NCBI GenBank assembly: GCA_038258425.1
Contig: JBBSPV010000018.1
Span: forward strand, 5,061 to 69,060
DNA length: 64,000 nucleotides
Reading direction: 5' to 3'
DNA from: DATLGB01 sp038258425
GTDB taxonomy: Bacteria > Actinomycetota > Thermoleophilia > Solirubrobacterales > Solirubrobacteraceae
The position numbers and the translations under genes were made by a program. The notes under the pieces were generated by a model. The model did no database searches, was not told the DNA's origin, and saw nothing but the letters and a program-made list of their open reading frames with translations. Below, one piece after another: positions 7,476 through 15,901 of this stretch (position 1 is the first letter of the stretch; each line of letters begins with the position of its first letter).

Positions 7476-8756
7476 GTGACGAGCCGGCTCGTCGACGTGC
7501 TCCGGCGCCACCGCGCCGGTGAGCCGATCGGCGTGTGCTCCGTCTGCTCGGCGCACCCGCTCGTGCTCGAGGCCGCGATCCGGCAGGCGGGCGGCGAGGA
7601 CAGCTTCGCCCTCGTCGAGGCCACCTCGAACCAGGTCGACCAGTTCGGCGGCTACACCGGTATGACTCCGGCCGATTTCCGCGACCGGGTCCTCGAGCTC
7701 GCCGACCGGCACGGGCTGCCTCGCGAGCGGGTGGTGCTCGGGGGCGACCACCTCGGACCGAACCGCTGGCAGGCGCAGGCTCCGGAGGCGGCGATGGCCC
7801 ACGCCGACGCGCAGGTCGCGGCCTACGCCGCGGCCGGCTTCGCCAAGCTCCACCTCGACTGCAGCATGGCGTGCGCGGCTGACCCCACGCCGCTGCCGGA
7901 CGCGCTCGTCGCCGAGCGGGCCGCCCGGCTGGCGGTCGTCGCGGAGGGTGCCGGCGAGCCGCTCTACGTCATCGGCACCGAGGTCCCGGTGCCCGGCGGC
8001 GCCCACGAGCCGCTCGAGGGCGTGACGCCGACGACCCCCGAGGCGGCGCGGGCCACCCTCGCCGCGCACCGGGAGGCCTTCGAGCGGGCCGGGATCGCCG
8101 AGGCCTGGCCACGGGTCGTCGGGCTCGTCGTGCAGCCGGGCGTCGAGTTCGACCAGGCACACGTCGTGGACTACGAGCGCGACCGGGCGCAGGCGCTCAG
8201 CCGCGTCGTGGACGAGGAGCCGCAGCTCGTCTTCGAGGCCCACTCGACGGACTACCAGACGCCGCAGGCCCTCGCGGCCCTCGTGGAGGACCACTTCGCC
8301 ATCCTCAAGGTCGGCCCCGCGCTGACCTTCGCGCTGCGCGAGGGGCTCTTCGCGCTGGAGGCCATCGAGCGCGAGCTCGTCGACGCGCCCCGGCGGTCCG
8401 AGCTCGGCGCAATCGTGGAGGAGCGCATGCTGGCTCGGCCCGACGCCTGGGCGGGCTACTCCACGGGCGACGAGGCCGCTCAGCGCCTCGCCCGCCGCTA
8501 CGGCTTCAGCGATCGCATCCGCTACTTCTGGCCCGACCCGGAGGTCGCGGCGGCCCAAGCCCGGCTGCTGGCCAACCTCAGCGAGCTCCGGGTGCCGCTC
8601 CCGCTGCTCAGCCAGCACCTGCCCGACCAGTATGGCCGGGTCCGCGCGGGCGAGCTGAGCCTCGATCCGGAGGCGCTCCTGCTCGACCGCATCACGGACG
8701 TCCTGCGCGGCTACGCCCGCGCGTGCCGGCCGCACGCCGAGGTGGCCGCGGCGTGA
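7476..8756 (+). CDS. GatZ/KbaZ-family protein (tagatose-bisphosphate aldolase non-catalytic subunit-like)
   Basis: A 426-residue protein read from GTG 7476; E. coli GatZ is about 420 residues. Family motifs are GEPIGVCSVCSAHPLVLEAA near the N terminus, VEATSNQVDQFGGYTGMTP, VVLGGDHLGPNRWQ, FAKLHLDCSMAC, YVIGTEVPVPGG, and VFEAHSTDYQTPQAL with AILKVGPALTFALREGLF. GatZ/KbaZ proteins were described as subunits that stabilise the class II aldolases GatY/KbaY; some relatives act as ketose-phosphate 4-epimerases. No GatY/KbaY lies in this window, and the neighbours are an SDR and a UxuA-like dehydratase, so an independent epimerase role in hexuronate or hexitol breakdown is plausible. Its stop overlaps the SDR start by 4 bases. 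Confidence 0.85.
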   Translation: MTSRLVDVLRRHRAGEPIGVCSVCSAHPLVLEAAIRQAGGEDSFALVEATSNQVDQFGGYTGMTPADFRDRVLELADRHGLPRERVVLGGDHLGPNRWQAQAPEAAMAHADAQVAAYAAAGFAKLHLDCSMACAADPTPLPDALVAERAARLAVVAEGAGEPLYVIGTEVPVPGGAHEPLEGVTPTTPEAARATLAAHREAFERAGIAEAWPRVVGLVVQPGVEFDQAHVVDYERDRAQALSRVVDEEPQLVFEAHSTDYQTPQALAALVEDHFAILKVGPALTFALREGLFALEAIERELVDAPRRSELGAIVEERMLARPDAWAGYSTGDEAAQRLARRYGFSDRIRYFWPDPEVAAAQARLLANLSELRVPLPLLSQHLPDQYGRVRAGELSLDPEALLLDRITDVLRGYARACRPHAEVAAA

Positions 8757-9502
8757 CGGCCGCCTCCGACGTCGTCGTGGTGACCGGCGCCGCGTCGGGC
8801 ATCGGCCGCGCGGTCGCCGAGCGGCTCGCCGAGCGCGACTGGCACGTGCTGGCGGTCGACCGCGACGCGGCTGGGCTCGACACGCTCGCCGGCCCGGCCA
8901 CGACGCCGCTGACGGCTGAGCTGCGCCACTCGGACGACTGCGAGCGCATCGGCCCGGCGGCGGCCCGGCTCGGCCGCGTGCGCGGGCTCGTCAACTGCGC
9001 GGGCGTCGAGCTGCACGGCACCGTGGTGGACATGGCCGAGGAGGACTGGGACACCGTGATGGACATCAATCTCAAGGCGATCTACCTCGTCTGCCGCTCC
9101 GTGCTGCCGGCCATGGTGGCCGCGGGCGGCGGCGCGGTGGTCAACCTCGGCTCCATCCAGGGCTACGCGACCCAACGCGGCGTCGCCGCCTACGCCGCGA
9201 CCAAGGGCGCGATCATCGCCCTGACGCGGGCGATGGCGCTCGACCACGCGGCGGACGGGATCCGCGTCACCTGCGTCGCACCGGGCACGATCGACACGCC
9301 GCTCGTGCGGGCCAACGCGGCGTACTTCGGGGGCGGGGACGCCGACCCCGTGCTGGGCGAGTGGGGCTCCCGGCACCCGATCGGCCGGATCGGGACCGCG
9401 GGCGAGGTCGCCGCGCTCGTCGCCTTCCTGCTCTCGGACGACGCGGGCTTCGTGACCGGCTCGACCCACGTCATCGACGGCGGCCTGCTGGCCGCGTTCT
9501 GA
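8753..9502 (+). CDS. SDR-family oxidoreductase
   Basis: A 249-residue classical short-chain dehydrogenase started by a GTG at 8753 that overlaps the upstream stop. The Rossmann cofactor motif TGAASGIG is at residues 11-18. The later motifs are NCAG, the catalytic Ser in NLGSIQG, and YAATK with the catalytic Tyr and Lys, followed by PGTIDTPL. An acidic residue at the end of the second strand (VDRDAAGL) suggests NAD rather than NADP. Wedged between the GatZ-like and UxuA-like genes, it may oxidise or reduce a sugar acid, for example fructuronate/mannonate. The exact substrate is not determinable from sequence. Confidence 0.87.
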   Translation: MTAASDVVVVTGAASGIGRAVAERLAERDWHVLAVDRDAAGLDTLAGPATTPLTAELRHSDDCERIGPAAARLGRVRGLVNCAGVELHGTVVDMAEEDWDTVMDINLKAIYLVCRSVLPAMVAAGGGAVVNLGSIQGYATQRGVAAYAATKGAIIALTRAMALDHAADGIRVTCVAPGTIDTPLVRANAAYFGGGDADPVLGEWGSRHPIGRIGTAGEVAALVAFLLSDDAGFVTGSTHVIDGGLLAAF

Positions 9503-9510
9503 GGAGCCCC

Positions 9511-10512
9511 ATGCCCGCCGACGGTGTGCCCTTCGCCGAGTTCCTTGCGCCCCAGCCGGCGCCGTTCTGGACGACGCTGCGCCAGGTCGGCGTCACGCGC
9601 GCCATCGCGACGCTCGACCGCACGCCGAACCCGATGGGACACCGCCGGGCGGACGCGCCGTGGGACCGCGCGGCGCTGGCGCTCGTGCAGCGACGCTTCG
9701 AGGACGCCGACCTCGAGCTCGTCGGCATCGAGGACGCCCCGCCGCTGGACCACGCGCGCCTGGGCATCGCGGGCCGCGAGGAGGAGATCGAGCACTTCTG
9801 CACCCTCGTGCGCAGCATGGGCGAGCTCGGGATCCCGACGCTCTGTTACAACTGGATGGCCGTCATCCCGTGGCTGCGCACGTCGGTGACCCTGCGCGGG
9901 CGCGGCGGTGCGCTGGTCACGGGGTTCGACGCGGCGGCGGTCTCCGCCACCGAGCCGACGTGGGCCGGGCCGGTCGACCGCGAGCGGTTCTGGAGCGCAT
10001 TCGAGTACTTCATCACCCGGGTCGCGCCCGTCGCCGAGCGCGCCGGCGTCCGGCTCGCGCTGCACCCCGACGACCCGCCCCTGGCCCCGCTGCGCGGCCT
10101 CGACCGGATCATGAACTCCGTGGAGGCGTTCGACCGCGCGCTGGCGATCGTCGACTCGCCGGCCAACTCGCTGACCTTCTGCCAGGGCAACTTCGCGCTG
10201 ATGACCGACGACGTGCCGGGAGCGATCCGCCACTTCGGCGACCGGGAGCGCATCGCCTTCGGCCACTTCCGCGACGTGCGCGGCACGCCCGAGCGCTTCG
10301 TGGAGACCTTTCACGACGAAGGCCAGACCGACATGCTCGCGGCCATGCGGGCGTGGCACGAGATCCCCTTCGACGGCGTCCTGCGCTGCGACCACGTCCC
10401 GACCCTGGAGGGGGACTCCAACGCCGACCCGGCCTACTCGAACCTCGCGCGGCTGTACGCGATCGGCTACATGACGGGCCTGCGCGAGGCCGCGCTCGCG
10501 GCTCGGGGCTAG
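9511..10512 (+). CDS. Mannonate dehydratase-like protein (UxuA family)
   Basis: A 333-residue TIM-barrel protein; ATG 9511 is preceded by GAGGAG 6-8 bases upstream. UxuA converts D-mannonate to 2-keto-3-deoxygluconate in hexuronate degradation. Family landmarks are LCYNWMAVIPWLRT, LALHPDDPP, NSLTFCQGNF, IAFGHFRDVRG, FVETFHDEGQTDMLAAM and LRCDHVPTLEGD, which carry the Mn-binding His, Cys, His and Asp residues. E. coli UxuA is longer (about 394 residues), and the N-terminal part here is shorter, so substrate specificity may differ. It closes the GatZ-SDR-UxuA unit and ends in a CTAG shared with the convergent cyclophilin gene. Confidence 0.85.
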   Translation: MPADGVPFAEFLAPQPAPFWTTLRQVGVTRAIATLDRTPNPMGHRRADAPWDRAALALVQRRFEDADLELVGIEDAPPLDHARLGIAGREEEIEHFCTLVRSMGELGIPTLCYNWMAVIPWLRTSVTLRGRGGALVTGFDAAAVSATEPTWAGPVDRERFWSAFEYFITRVAPVAERAGVRLALHPDDPPLAPLRGLDRIMNSVEAFDRALAIVDSPANSLTFCQGNFALMTDDVPGAIRHFGDRERIAFGHFRDVRGTPERFVETFHDEGQTDMLAAMRAWHEIPFDGVLRCDHVPTLEGDSNADPAYSNLARLYAIGYMTGLREAALAARG

Positions 10513-11183
10513 GACGCCCTGACGGTGACCGAGTCGATGACCACGGGGCTCACCGGCGCCTCGGTGGCGGGGTCGGTCTGCACGCTGGCGATGGCGTCGA
10601 CGACGTCCGCGCCGGCCGAGATCCTGCCGAGCAGGGCGTAGTCCGGCGGCAGCCCGGCGTCCTCGCCGGTGACGACGAAGAACTGGCTGCCCGACGTGCC
10701 GGCGGGCTCGGCGCCGGTCTTCGCCATCGCCACGACGCCGCGCGTGTAGGCGAGGCGTGCGGGCGGCGCCTCGCGCACGGAGTACCCGGGACCGCCGCTG
10801 CCGTCGCCCACCGGGTCGCCACCCTGGATGACGAAGCCGGGGACGATGCGGTGAAAGGTCAGCCCGTCGAAGAATCCCTTGCGCGCCAGGGCGACGAAGG
10901 ACGCCGCCGTCTTCGGCGCGCGCCGGACGTCCAGGGTGATCGCGAACGTGCCGCAGGACGTCTTCACGGTCGCGACGTAGCGCTTGCCGCGGTCGAGCTT
11001 CAGCGCCGGGCGCGCGAGCTGCTGCGGGCCCTTGGGCTTCGGGGCCGCGACGGCCTTGCAGCCGACCTGCTGGGCGGCGGACGCCGGGGTCGGCGTCGGC
11101 TTCGAGGCCGGCTTGTCGCCCCCGCAGCCGGCGAGGACGACGACCAGCGCGGAGAGCAGCAGGCGGAGCGGGCGGGCGGGCAT
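10509..11183 (-). CDS. Cyclophilin-type peptidyl-prolyl cis-trans isomerase, lipoprotein
   Basis: A 224-residue protein from ATG 11183. Residues 1-20 form a lipoprotein signal peptide ending LVVVLAGC, so Cys20 should be lipidated and the protein anchored outside the membrane. After a Pro/Thr/Ala linker, the cyclophilin barrel runs from about residue 72: FAITLDVRRAPKTAASFVALARKGFFDGLTFHRIVPGFVIQGGDP, with the catalytic Arg in FHRI, and GSQFFVV. Bacterial relatives assist folding of exported proteins. The open frame extends further upstream, but the signal peptide fixes the start. It is convergent with the UxuA-like gene and divergent from the lipid kinase gene 49 bases away. Confidence 0.92.
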   Translation of the reverse strand: MPARPLRLLLSALVVVLAGCGGDKPASKPTPTPASAAQQVGCKAVAAPKPKGPQQLARPALKLDRGKRYVATVKTSCGTFAITLDVRRAPKTAASFVALARKGFFDGLTFHRIVPGFVIQGGDPVGDGSGGPGYSVREAPPARLAYTRGVVAMAKTGAEPAGTSGSQFFVVTGEDAGLPPDYALLGRISAGADVVDAIASVQTDPATEAPVSPVVIDSVTVRAS

Positions 11184-11232
11184 GGCGGCGCCCGACGATA
11201 GCCACGGGCGCGCCCTACGCTCCCCCGGTCCG

Positions 11233-12105
11233 ATGCCGCGTGACGTCTGCCTCATCGTCAACCCGCGTGCCGGCGGCGGCCGTGCCGAGCGCAAGCTCCC
11301 GGCCGTCGAGGCGGCGCTGCGGCACCGCGAGCTGCCGTTTCGCACCGTCCGCACGCGCTCGCTCGACCACGCGCGCCAGCTCGCCCACGAGGCGCGCGAG
11401 CGCGGCGAGATCGGGGCCGCGATGGGCGGCGACGGGGTCACGGGCGCGATCGCGCACGAGCTGCGCGGCACGGACGCCGTCCTGGCCGTCATCCCTGGCG
11501 GCCGGGGCAACGACTTCGCCCGCAAGCTCGGCATCGGCGAGGGCCCCGAGGCCGCAGTCGCCGTCCTCGCCCACGACGTCGTGCGCTCGGTCGACGTGGC
11601 CGACGCCGACGGCCTGACGGTGCTCGGGATCGCCTCCGCGGGCTTCGACTCCGACGTTCAGGTCATCGCCAACGCGACCCGCCTGCCGCTGGGCAACGCC
11701 GTCTACCTCTACTCGACGCTGCGCGCGCTCGGGCCGTGGCGGACCGCCCTGTGGAAGGTCACCGTCGACGGTACGCGGCACGAGTTCGCCGGCTACTCCG
11801 TCTCCGTCGCGAACTCCGGGCTCTACGGCGGGGGCATGCGCTACGTACCGGAGGCCAGCATGACGGACGGCCTGCTCGACGTCGTCCTGCTCGCCGCCAT
11901 CGGAAAGGTCGAGCTGCTGCGCGTGCTGCCGCGGGTCTTCCGGGGCACGCACGTCGACCATCCCGCCCTGACCTTCCTGCGCGGGCGCGAGGTCACCTTC
12001 GAGGCCGACCGGCCGTTCACGCTCTTCGCCGACGGCGACCCGGTGAGCGAGCTGCCGTCCACCGTCCGGGTCGTGCCCGGCGCCCTGCGGGTGCTCGCGC
12101 CGTGA
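11233..12105 (+). CDS. Diacylglycerol kinase-family lipid kinase (YegS/BmrU-like)
   Basis: A 290-residue protein starting at ATG 11233. The catalytic domain at the N terminus shows IVNPRAGGGRAERKL, then GGDGVTGAIAHEL (the GGDGT-type phosphate-binding loop, here GGDGV) and IPGGRGNDFARKLGI. The C-terminal beta domain contains NSGLYGGGMRYVPEASMTDGLLDVV, the usual second half signature. These enzymes phosphorylate diacylglycerol, sphingoid bases or related lipids. The replacement of the Thr in GGDGT by Val is a mild deviation. Its stop overlaps the murT start by 4 bases, which couples it to the peptidoglycan amidation genes. Confidence 0.9.
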   Translation: MPRDVCLIVNPRAGGGRAERKLPAVEAALRHRELPFRTVRTRSLDHARQLAHEARERGEIGAAMGGDGVTGAIAHELRGTDAVLAVIPGGRGNDFARKLGIGEGPEAAVAVLAHDVVRSVDVADADGLTVLGIASAGFDSDVQVIANATRLPLGNAVYLYSTLRALGPWRTALWKVTVDGTRHEFAGYSVSVANSGLYGGGMRYVPEASMTDGLLDVVLLAAIGKVELLRVLPRVFRGTHVDHPALTFLRGREVTFEADRPFTLFADGDPVSELPSTVRVVPGALRVLAP

Positions 12106-13478
12106 GCCGCCTGCCGGCCGGCCTCGCCGCGGCGCGCGCCGCCGGGACGCTGTCGCGGCTCGCGCGGCGCGGCGGCGGGACGTCGCTGCCCGGCAAGGTC
12201 CTCACCCGCCTCGCGCCCGACGCGATCGGCCGGCTCGCGGCCCGGCTGCCGCAGGGCTGCGCGGTGCTGAGCGCCACGAACGGCAAGACGACGACCGCCG
12301 CGATGGTCGCCAGCGTCCTGGAGCGCTCGGGCACCCGGCTCGTCCACAACCGCGCCGGCGCGAACATGGCGGGCGGGGTCGCCAGCGCGCTGGCGGACGC
12401 CGCCCGCGCGGGCGGCCGTCGCCTGGACGCCGAGCTCGGCCTCTTCGAGGTCGACGAGTTCTGGCTCGGCGGGCTGCTGGATGACCTACGCCCGCGCGCG
12501 GTGCTGCTCGCCAACCTCTTCCGCGACCAGCTGGACCGCTACGGCGAGCTGGAGACGATCGGCGAGCGCTGGCTCGAGGCGGTGGCGGCCCTGCCGGCGG
12601 GGACGTCGCTCGTGCTCAACGCGGACGACCCGCTCGTGGCCGACCTGGGCCGCGGAAGGGCGGGCGTGCGCTACTTCGGGGTGGACGACGACGCGCTCGC
12701 CCGCCCGGAGATGCAGCACGCGGCGGACTCCAAGCACTGCCGCCGCTGCGGCGCCCCCTACGTTTACGACGCGATCTACCTCGGCCACCTCGGCCGCTAC
12801 CACTGCCCCACCGGCGACGCCCGCCGGCCCGAGCCGTCCGTCCGCGCGACCGACGTGGCGCTGCTCGGCATCCGGGCCGCCGCCTTCACCCTGCACGCCG
12901 ACGGCGCCCGGGCGCGCGTCGAGCTCCCGCTGCCCGGCCTCTACAACGTCTACAACGCCCTCGCCGCTGCGGCGCTGTGCCTGGAGCTCGGCGCCGGGCT
13001 CGACCAGATCGCCGCCGGCCTGGGTGCCGTGGAGCCGGCCTTCGGCCGCGCCGAGACGCTCGACCTGCGCGGCCGCCCGACCTCGATGCTGCTCGTCAAG
13101 AACCCCGCGGGCGCCAACGAGGTGCTGCGCACGGTGGGGCTGGAGGGGGACCGGCTCGACGTGCTCGGCGTGCTCAACGACCGCATCGCCGACGGCCGCG
13201 ACGTCTCCTGGGTGTGGGACGCCGACTGGGAGCTGCTCGCGCCCCGCGTGGAGCGGATGACCTGCGCCGGCACGCGCGCGGCGGAGCTCGCGGTGCGCCT
13301 GAAGTACGCGGGCGTCGACCCGGCCCGGCTCGAGGTCGTCGAGGACGTCGGGACCGGCCTCGACCGCGCCCTGGCCGGCGGGAACGGGCCGCTGTACGTG
13401 CTGCCCACCTACACGGCGCTGCTCGAGCTGCGCGAGCTGCTCGCGCGCAGCGGCGAGGCGCAGGACTACTGGCGATGA
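12102..13478 (+). CDS. murT: Lipid II isoglutaminyl synthase, Mur-ligase subunit MurT
   Basis: A 458-residue Mur-ligase relative that, with GatD, amidates D-glutamate of lipid II to D-isoglutamine. The ATP-binding loop is SATNGKTTTAAM (about residues 57-68), followed by the lipid-contact NRAGANMAGGVASAL. A DUF1727 C-terminal domain holds VLNDRIADGRDVSWVWD. MurT carries an inserted zinc ribbon; here Cys213, Cys216 and Cys235 are present, but the expected fourth Cys in the final CPxC is replaced (CPTG, Gly238). The GTG start overlaps the lipid kinase stop. Unusually, the next gene is a methyltransferase rather than gatD. Confidence 0.93.
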   Translation: MSRLPAGLAAARAAGTLSRLARRGGGTSLPGKVLTRLAPDAIGRLAARLPQGCAVLSATNGKTTTAAMVASVLERSGTRLVHNRAGANMAGGVASALADAARAGGRRLDAELGLFEVDEFWLGGLLDDLRPRAVLLANLFRDQLDRYGELETIGERWLEAVAALPAGTSLVLNADDPLVADLGRGRAGVRYFGVDDDALARPEMQHAADSKHCRRCGAPYVYDAIYLGHLGRYHCPTGDARRPEPSVRATDVALLGIRAAAFTLHADGARARVELPLPGLYNVYNALAAAALCLELGAGLDQIAAGLGAVEPAFGRAETLDLRGRPTSMLLVKNPAGANEVLRTVGLEGDRLDVLGVLNDRIADGRDVSWVWDADWELLAPRVERMTCAGTRAAELAVRLKYAGVDPARLEVVEDVGTGLDRALAGGNGPLYVLPTYTALLELRELLARSGEAQDYWR

Positions 13479-14188
13479 GCGCCGTCGCCTGGCACGACGC
13501 CGAGTGCCACGCCTACGCCGCGGACCTCCCGCTGTGGCGCACGCTGGCCGAGCAGGAGGCGGGGCCGGTGCTCGACGTGGGCGCCGGGACGGGGCGGGTC
13601 GCGCTCGACCTCGCCGCGCACGGGCACGACGTCGTGGCGCTCGACCGCGACGCGGAGCTCCTCGCCGCGCTGTGCGAGCGGGCGGCCGCGGCCGGCCTCG
13701 ACATGGCCACGGTGGTCGCCGACGCCGAGGCGCTGCCCGCCGGGCTCGGGCCGTTCGGCCTCGTGCTCGTGCCGATGCAGACCGTCCAGCTGCTCGCGGA
13801 CCGCCCGGCCTTCCTGCGCGGCGTGCGGAGGCTGCTGCGCACCGGCGGCCTGCTCGCCGTCGCCCTGGCCGACGAGCTCGTCACCTTCGAGCCCGACGGC
13901 GGGCCGCTGCCCGACCCCGACGTGGCCGAGCGCGACGGCTGGCGCTACGTCTCCCAGCCGACCGCGGTGCGCCTCTCCCCCGCCGTGGCCCGCATCGAGC
14001 GCCTTCGCGTCGCGCACGCCCCCGACGGCACCCGCACCGTGACCCCAGACGTGATCGAGCTCGCGCGCCTCGATGCGGCCGGGCTGGCGGACGAGGGGCG
14101 CGCCGCCGGGCTCATCCCCGTCCCGGGCCGGCGCGTGGCGGCGACCGACGACCACGTCGGCTCCGCGGTGGTGCTGCTCCGTGGCTAG
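13475..14188 (+). CDS. Class I SAM-dependent methyltransferase
   Basis: A 237-residue protein starting at ATG 13475, overlapping murT by 4 bases. The SAM-binding glycine loop is VLDVGAGTGRVALDLA (residues 27-42), with the acidic residue at the end of strand 2 in VALDRDAELLAAL and a later VVADAEALP. The substrate is not evident. What stands out is the location: it is translationally coupled to murT and overlaps gatD by 8 bases, so the three are one transcript. It could modify a cell-wall precursor, the undecaprenyl carrier or a tRNA; there is no direct evidence for any of these. Confidence 0.85.
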   Translation: MSAVAWHDAECHAYAADLPLWRTLAEQEAGPVLDVGAGTGRVALDLAAHGHDVVALDRDAELLAALCERAAAAGLDMATVVADAEALPAGLGPFGLVLVPMQTVQLLADRPAFLRGVRRLLRTGGLLAVALADELVTFEPDGGPLPDPDVAERDGWRYVSQPTAVRLSPAVARIERLRVAHAPDGTRTVTPDVIELARLDAAGLADEGRAAGLIPVPGRRVAATDDHVGSAVVLLRG

Positions 14189-14921
14189 CGCCCTGCGCGT
14201 CTGCGCGCTGTATCCGGACCTCATGAACATCTACGCCGACCGCGGGAACCTCCTGGTCCTCCAGCGGCGATGCGAGTGGCGGGGCCTCGGGTTCGAGCTC
14301 GCCGGGTGTGACCTCGGCGAGCCGCTGGATGGGGACGCCCACGACCTCTTCTACCTCGGCGGCGGCCAGGACCGCGACCAGGCGCTGTGCGCGCAGGACC
14401 TCGCAACGGTCAAGCGCGACGCCCTGCACGCCGCAGCCGGGCGCGGCGCCGTGATCTTCGGCGTCTGCGGCGGCCACCAGCTGCTCGGCCACGCCTACGA
14501 GCTGCGCCCGGGCGAGACGCTGCCCGGCGTCGGCCTCGTGGACTCGCGCACGGTCCGCGCCGACGGGCCGCGCCTGATCGGCAACGTGGCCATCGAGGTC
14601 GAGCTACCGGGGCTCGGGGCGCCGCGCGTGCTCGCCGGCTTCGAGAACCACGGCGGGCGCACGCACCTCGGGCCCGCGGCCCGGCCGCTCGGCCGGGTCC
14701 TCGCCGGCCACGGCAACAACGGCGCCGACGGCCTCGAGGGCGTCCGCGCCGGCCACGTCCTCGGCACCTATCTGCACGGGCCGCTGCTGCCGAAGAACGC
14801 GTGGCTGGCGGACTGGCTGATCGCCACCGCGCTGGGCGTGGCGCCGGAATCGCTGGCGGGGCTCGACGACGCGCTCGAGGACGCCGCCCACCGGGCCGCT
14901 CGCCGCGCCGCGGGCGCCTGA
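14181..14921 (+). CDS. gatD: Lipid II isoglutaminyl synthase, glutaminase subunit GatD
   Basis: A 246-residue class I glutamine amidotransferase-like protein read from GTG 14181. The N terminus LYPDLMNIYADRGNLLVLQRR is typical of GatD. The nucleophile elbow IFGVCGGHQLLG puts the catalytic cysteine at Cys96, and the catalytic histidine is His199 in GTYLHGPLLPKNAWLAD. GatD releases ammonia from glutamine for MurT, which amidates the D-Glu of the peptidoglycan stem. It lies in the same unit as murT but is separated from it by a methyltransferase gene. The length matches S. aureus GatD (about 243 residues). Confidence 0.93.
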   Translation: MASALRVCALYPDLMNIYADRGNLLVLQRRCEWRGLGFELAGCDLGEPLDGDAHDLFYLGGGQDRDQALCAQDLATVKRDALHAAAGRGAVIFGVCGGHQLLGHAYELRPGETLPGVGLVDSRTVRADGPRLIGNVAIEVELPGLGAPRVLAGFENHGGRTHLGPAARPLGRVLAGHGNNGADGLEGVRAGHVLGTYLHGPLLPKNAWLADWLIATALGVAPESLAGLDDALEDAAHRAARRAAGA

Positions 14922-14930
14922 GCGGCGGGC

Positions 14931-15828
14931 TCAGCCGGCGGGCACGGCCGTCCCGTTGATGGAGCAGCGCCCGCTGCCGGCGTCGACGATCTCCACCAAG
15001 TCGAGCGTCGTGGTGGTCGAGGGGCCGACCGCGAGGGCGCGGGCGTTGACCCGGGCGTAGCCGGCCCCACCCGGCGTGCCGGGACCGTCGAGATCGGCCT
15101 CGGTCCCGGCCGTGAGGTCGGCGGCGTTGTTGCCGGAGACGATCTCCGGGCTGCCCGGCTGCGGTGGGTTGGCGAGGTCGGCGCCGGAGTCGATCGTGAA
15201 CGTCGACTCCAGCCTCGTGGCCTGCGGGGCGGTGGCCCGCAGGTCGAGCCTCACATCGCCCCCCTGCGGCCGTGCACGTGGCCCGCAGCCGCAGGTCGGG
15301 CGTGTCGAGCACGGTGGCGAGCGCCGGAGTGAGTGTCGCCGCCGCGTCGAAGCGCACGCGCCGGGCGCCGGGCCCGCCCGCCCCCGCCGGGCCTCGTGGG
15401 CCCGGCTCGCCCTTGGGTCCCTGGGGACCCAGGGCCGGGGTGCGCAGGACCTGCAGGCGGGTCCCCGGCGAGAGCCGGTCGAGCGTGACCGCGCCGCGTC
15501 GCAGCTGGCGGGTGCCCACGGCGGACCTGGCGACCTTGGACCGGGTGACCGAGCGGCCGCCGAGCTTGGAGGTCGTGACCGCGTGCCGGGCGAGCTTGGA
15601 GGTCGTGACGGCGCGCCGGCCGAGCTTGCCGTTCGTCACCGCCCGGGGCCCCAGCTCCCGCTTGCCGACGCTGTGGCGCGGCAACGCGCTCGCCGCGTAG
15701 GCCCCGCCGCCGAGGGCGACGAACACCGCGACGGTGGCCATGACGTTCGCATAGCTCAGGTGGTCGCGCAGCCCCCGGCGCGGATGGGCAGGGGGGGTCA
15801 TCGGGGCCTCCGGGCGGTTGAAGCGCAT
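14931..15828 (-). pseudogene. Secreted repeat protein of Thermoleophilia type, interrupted by a single-base frameshift
   Basis: Read on the minus strand from ATG 15828 (or ATG 15801). A cytoplasmic leader is followed by one hydrophobic segment containing LSYANVMATVAVFVALGG. About ten short repeats of the form SV-K-EL/AVT-SKL follow (residues about 50-118), then a collagen-like LGPQGPKGEPGPRGPAG stretch and a beta-rich C-terminal domain. The first frame runs out of sense after 'ATCTAAGG'; the continuation 'DVRLDLRATAPQATRLESTF' is in another frame and ends at 14931. Removing one base from the run of six C at 15259-15264 restores an uninterrupted protein of about 298 residues. It is either a true frameshift, phase variation at the homopolymer, or a sequencing error. 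Confidence 0.75.
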
Positions 15829-15901
15829 GGTGGGCTACCTCGGCAGATGTCCGAGCGGGCTTGAGCGCCGCAGGCGCCCAGGGCATAGGCTCCGCCTCGG
15901 T

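Noticed and set aside
15480..15680. Regularly spaced repeats that might be a CRISPR array
   Set aside because: They are imperfect coding repeats (AVT-SKL units) of the secreted protein stalk, with unequal spacing and no unique spacers.
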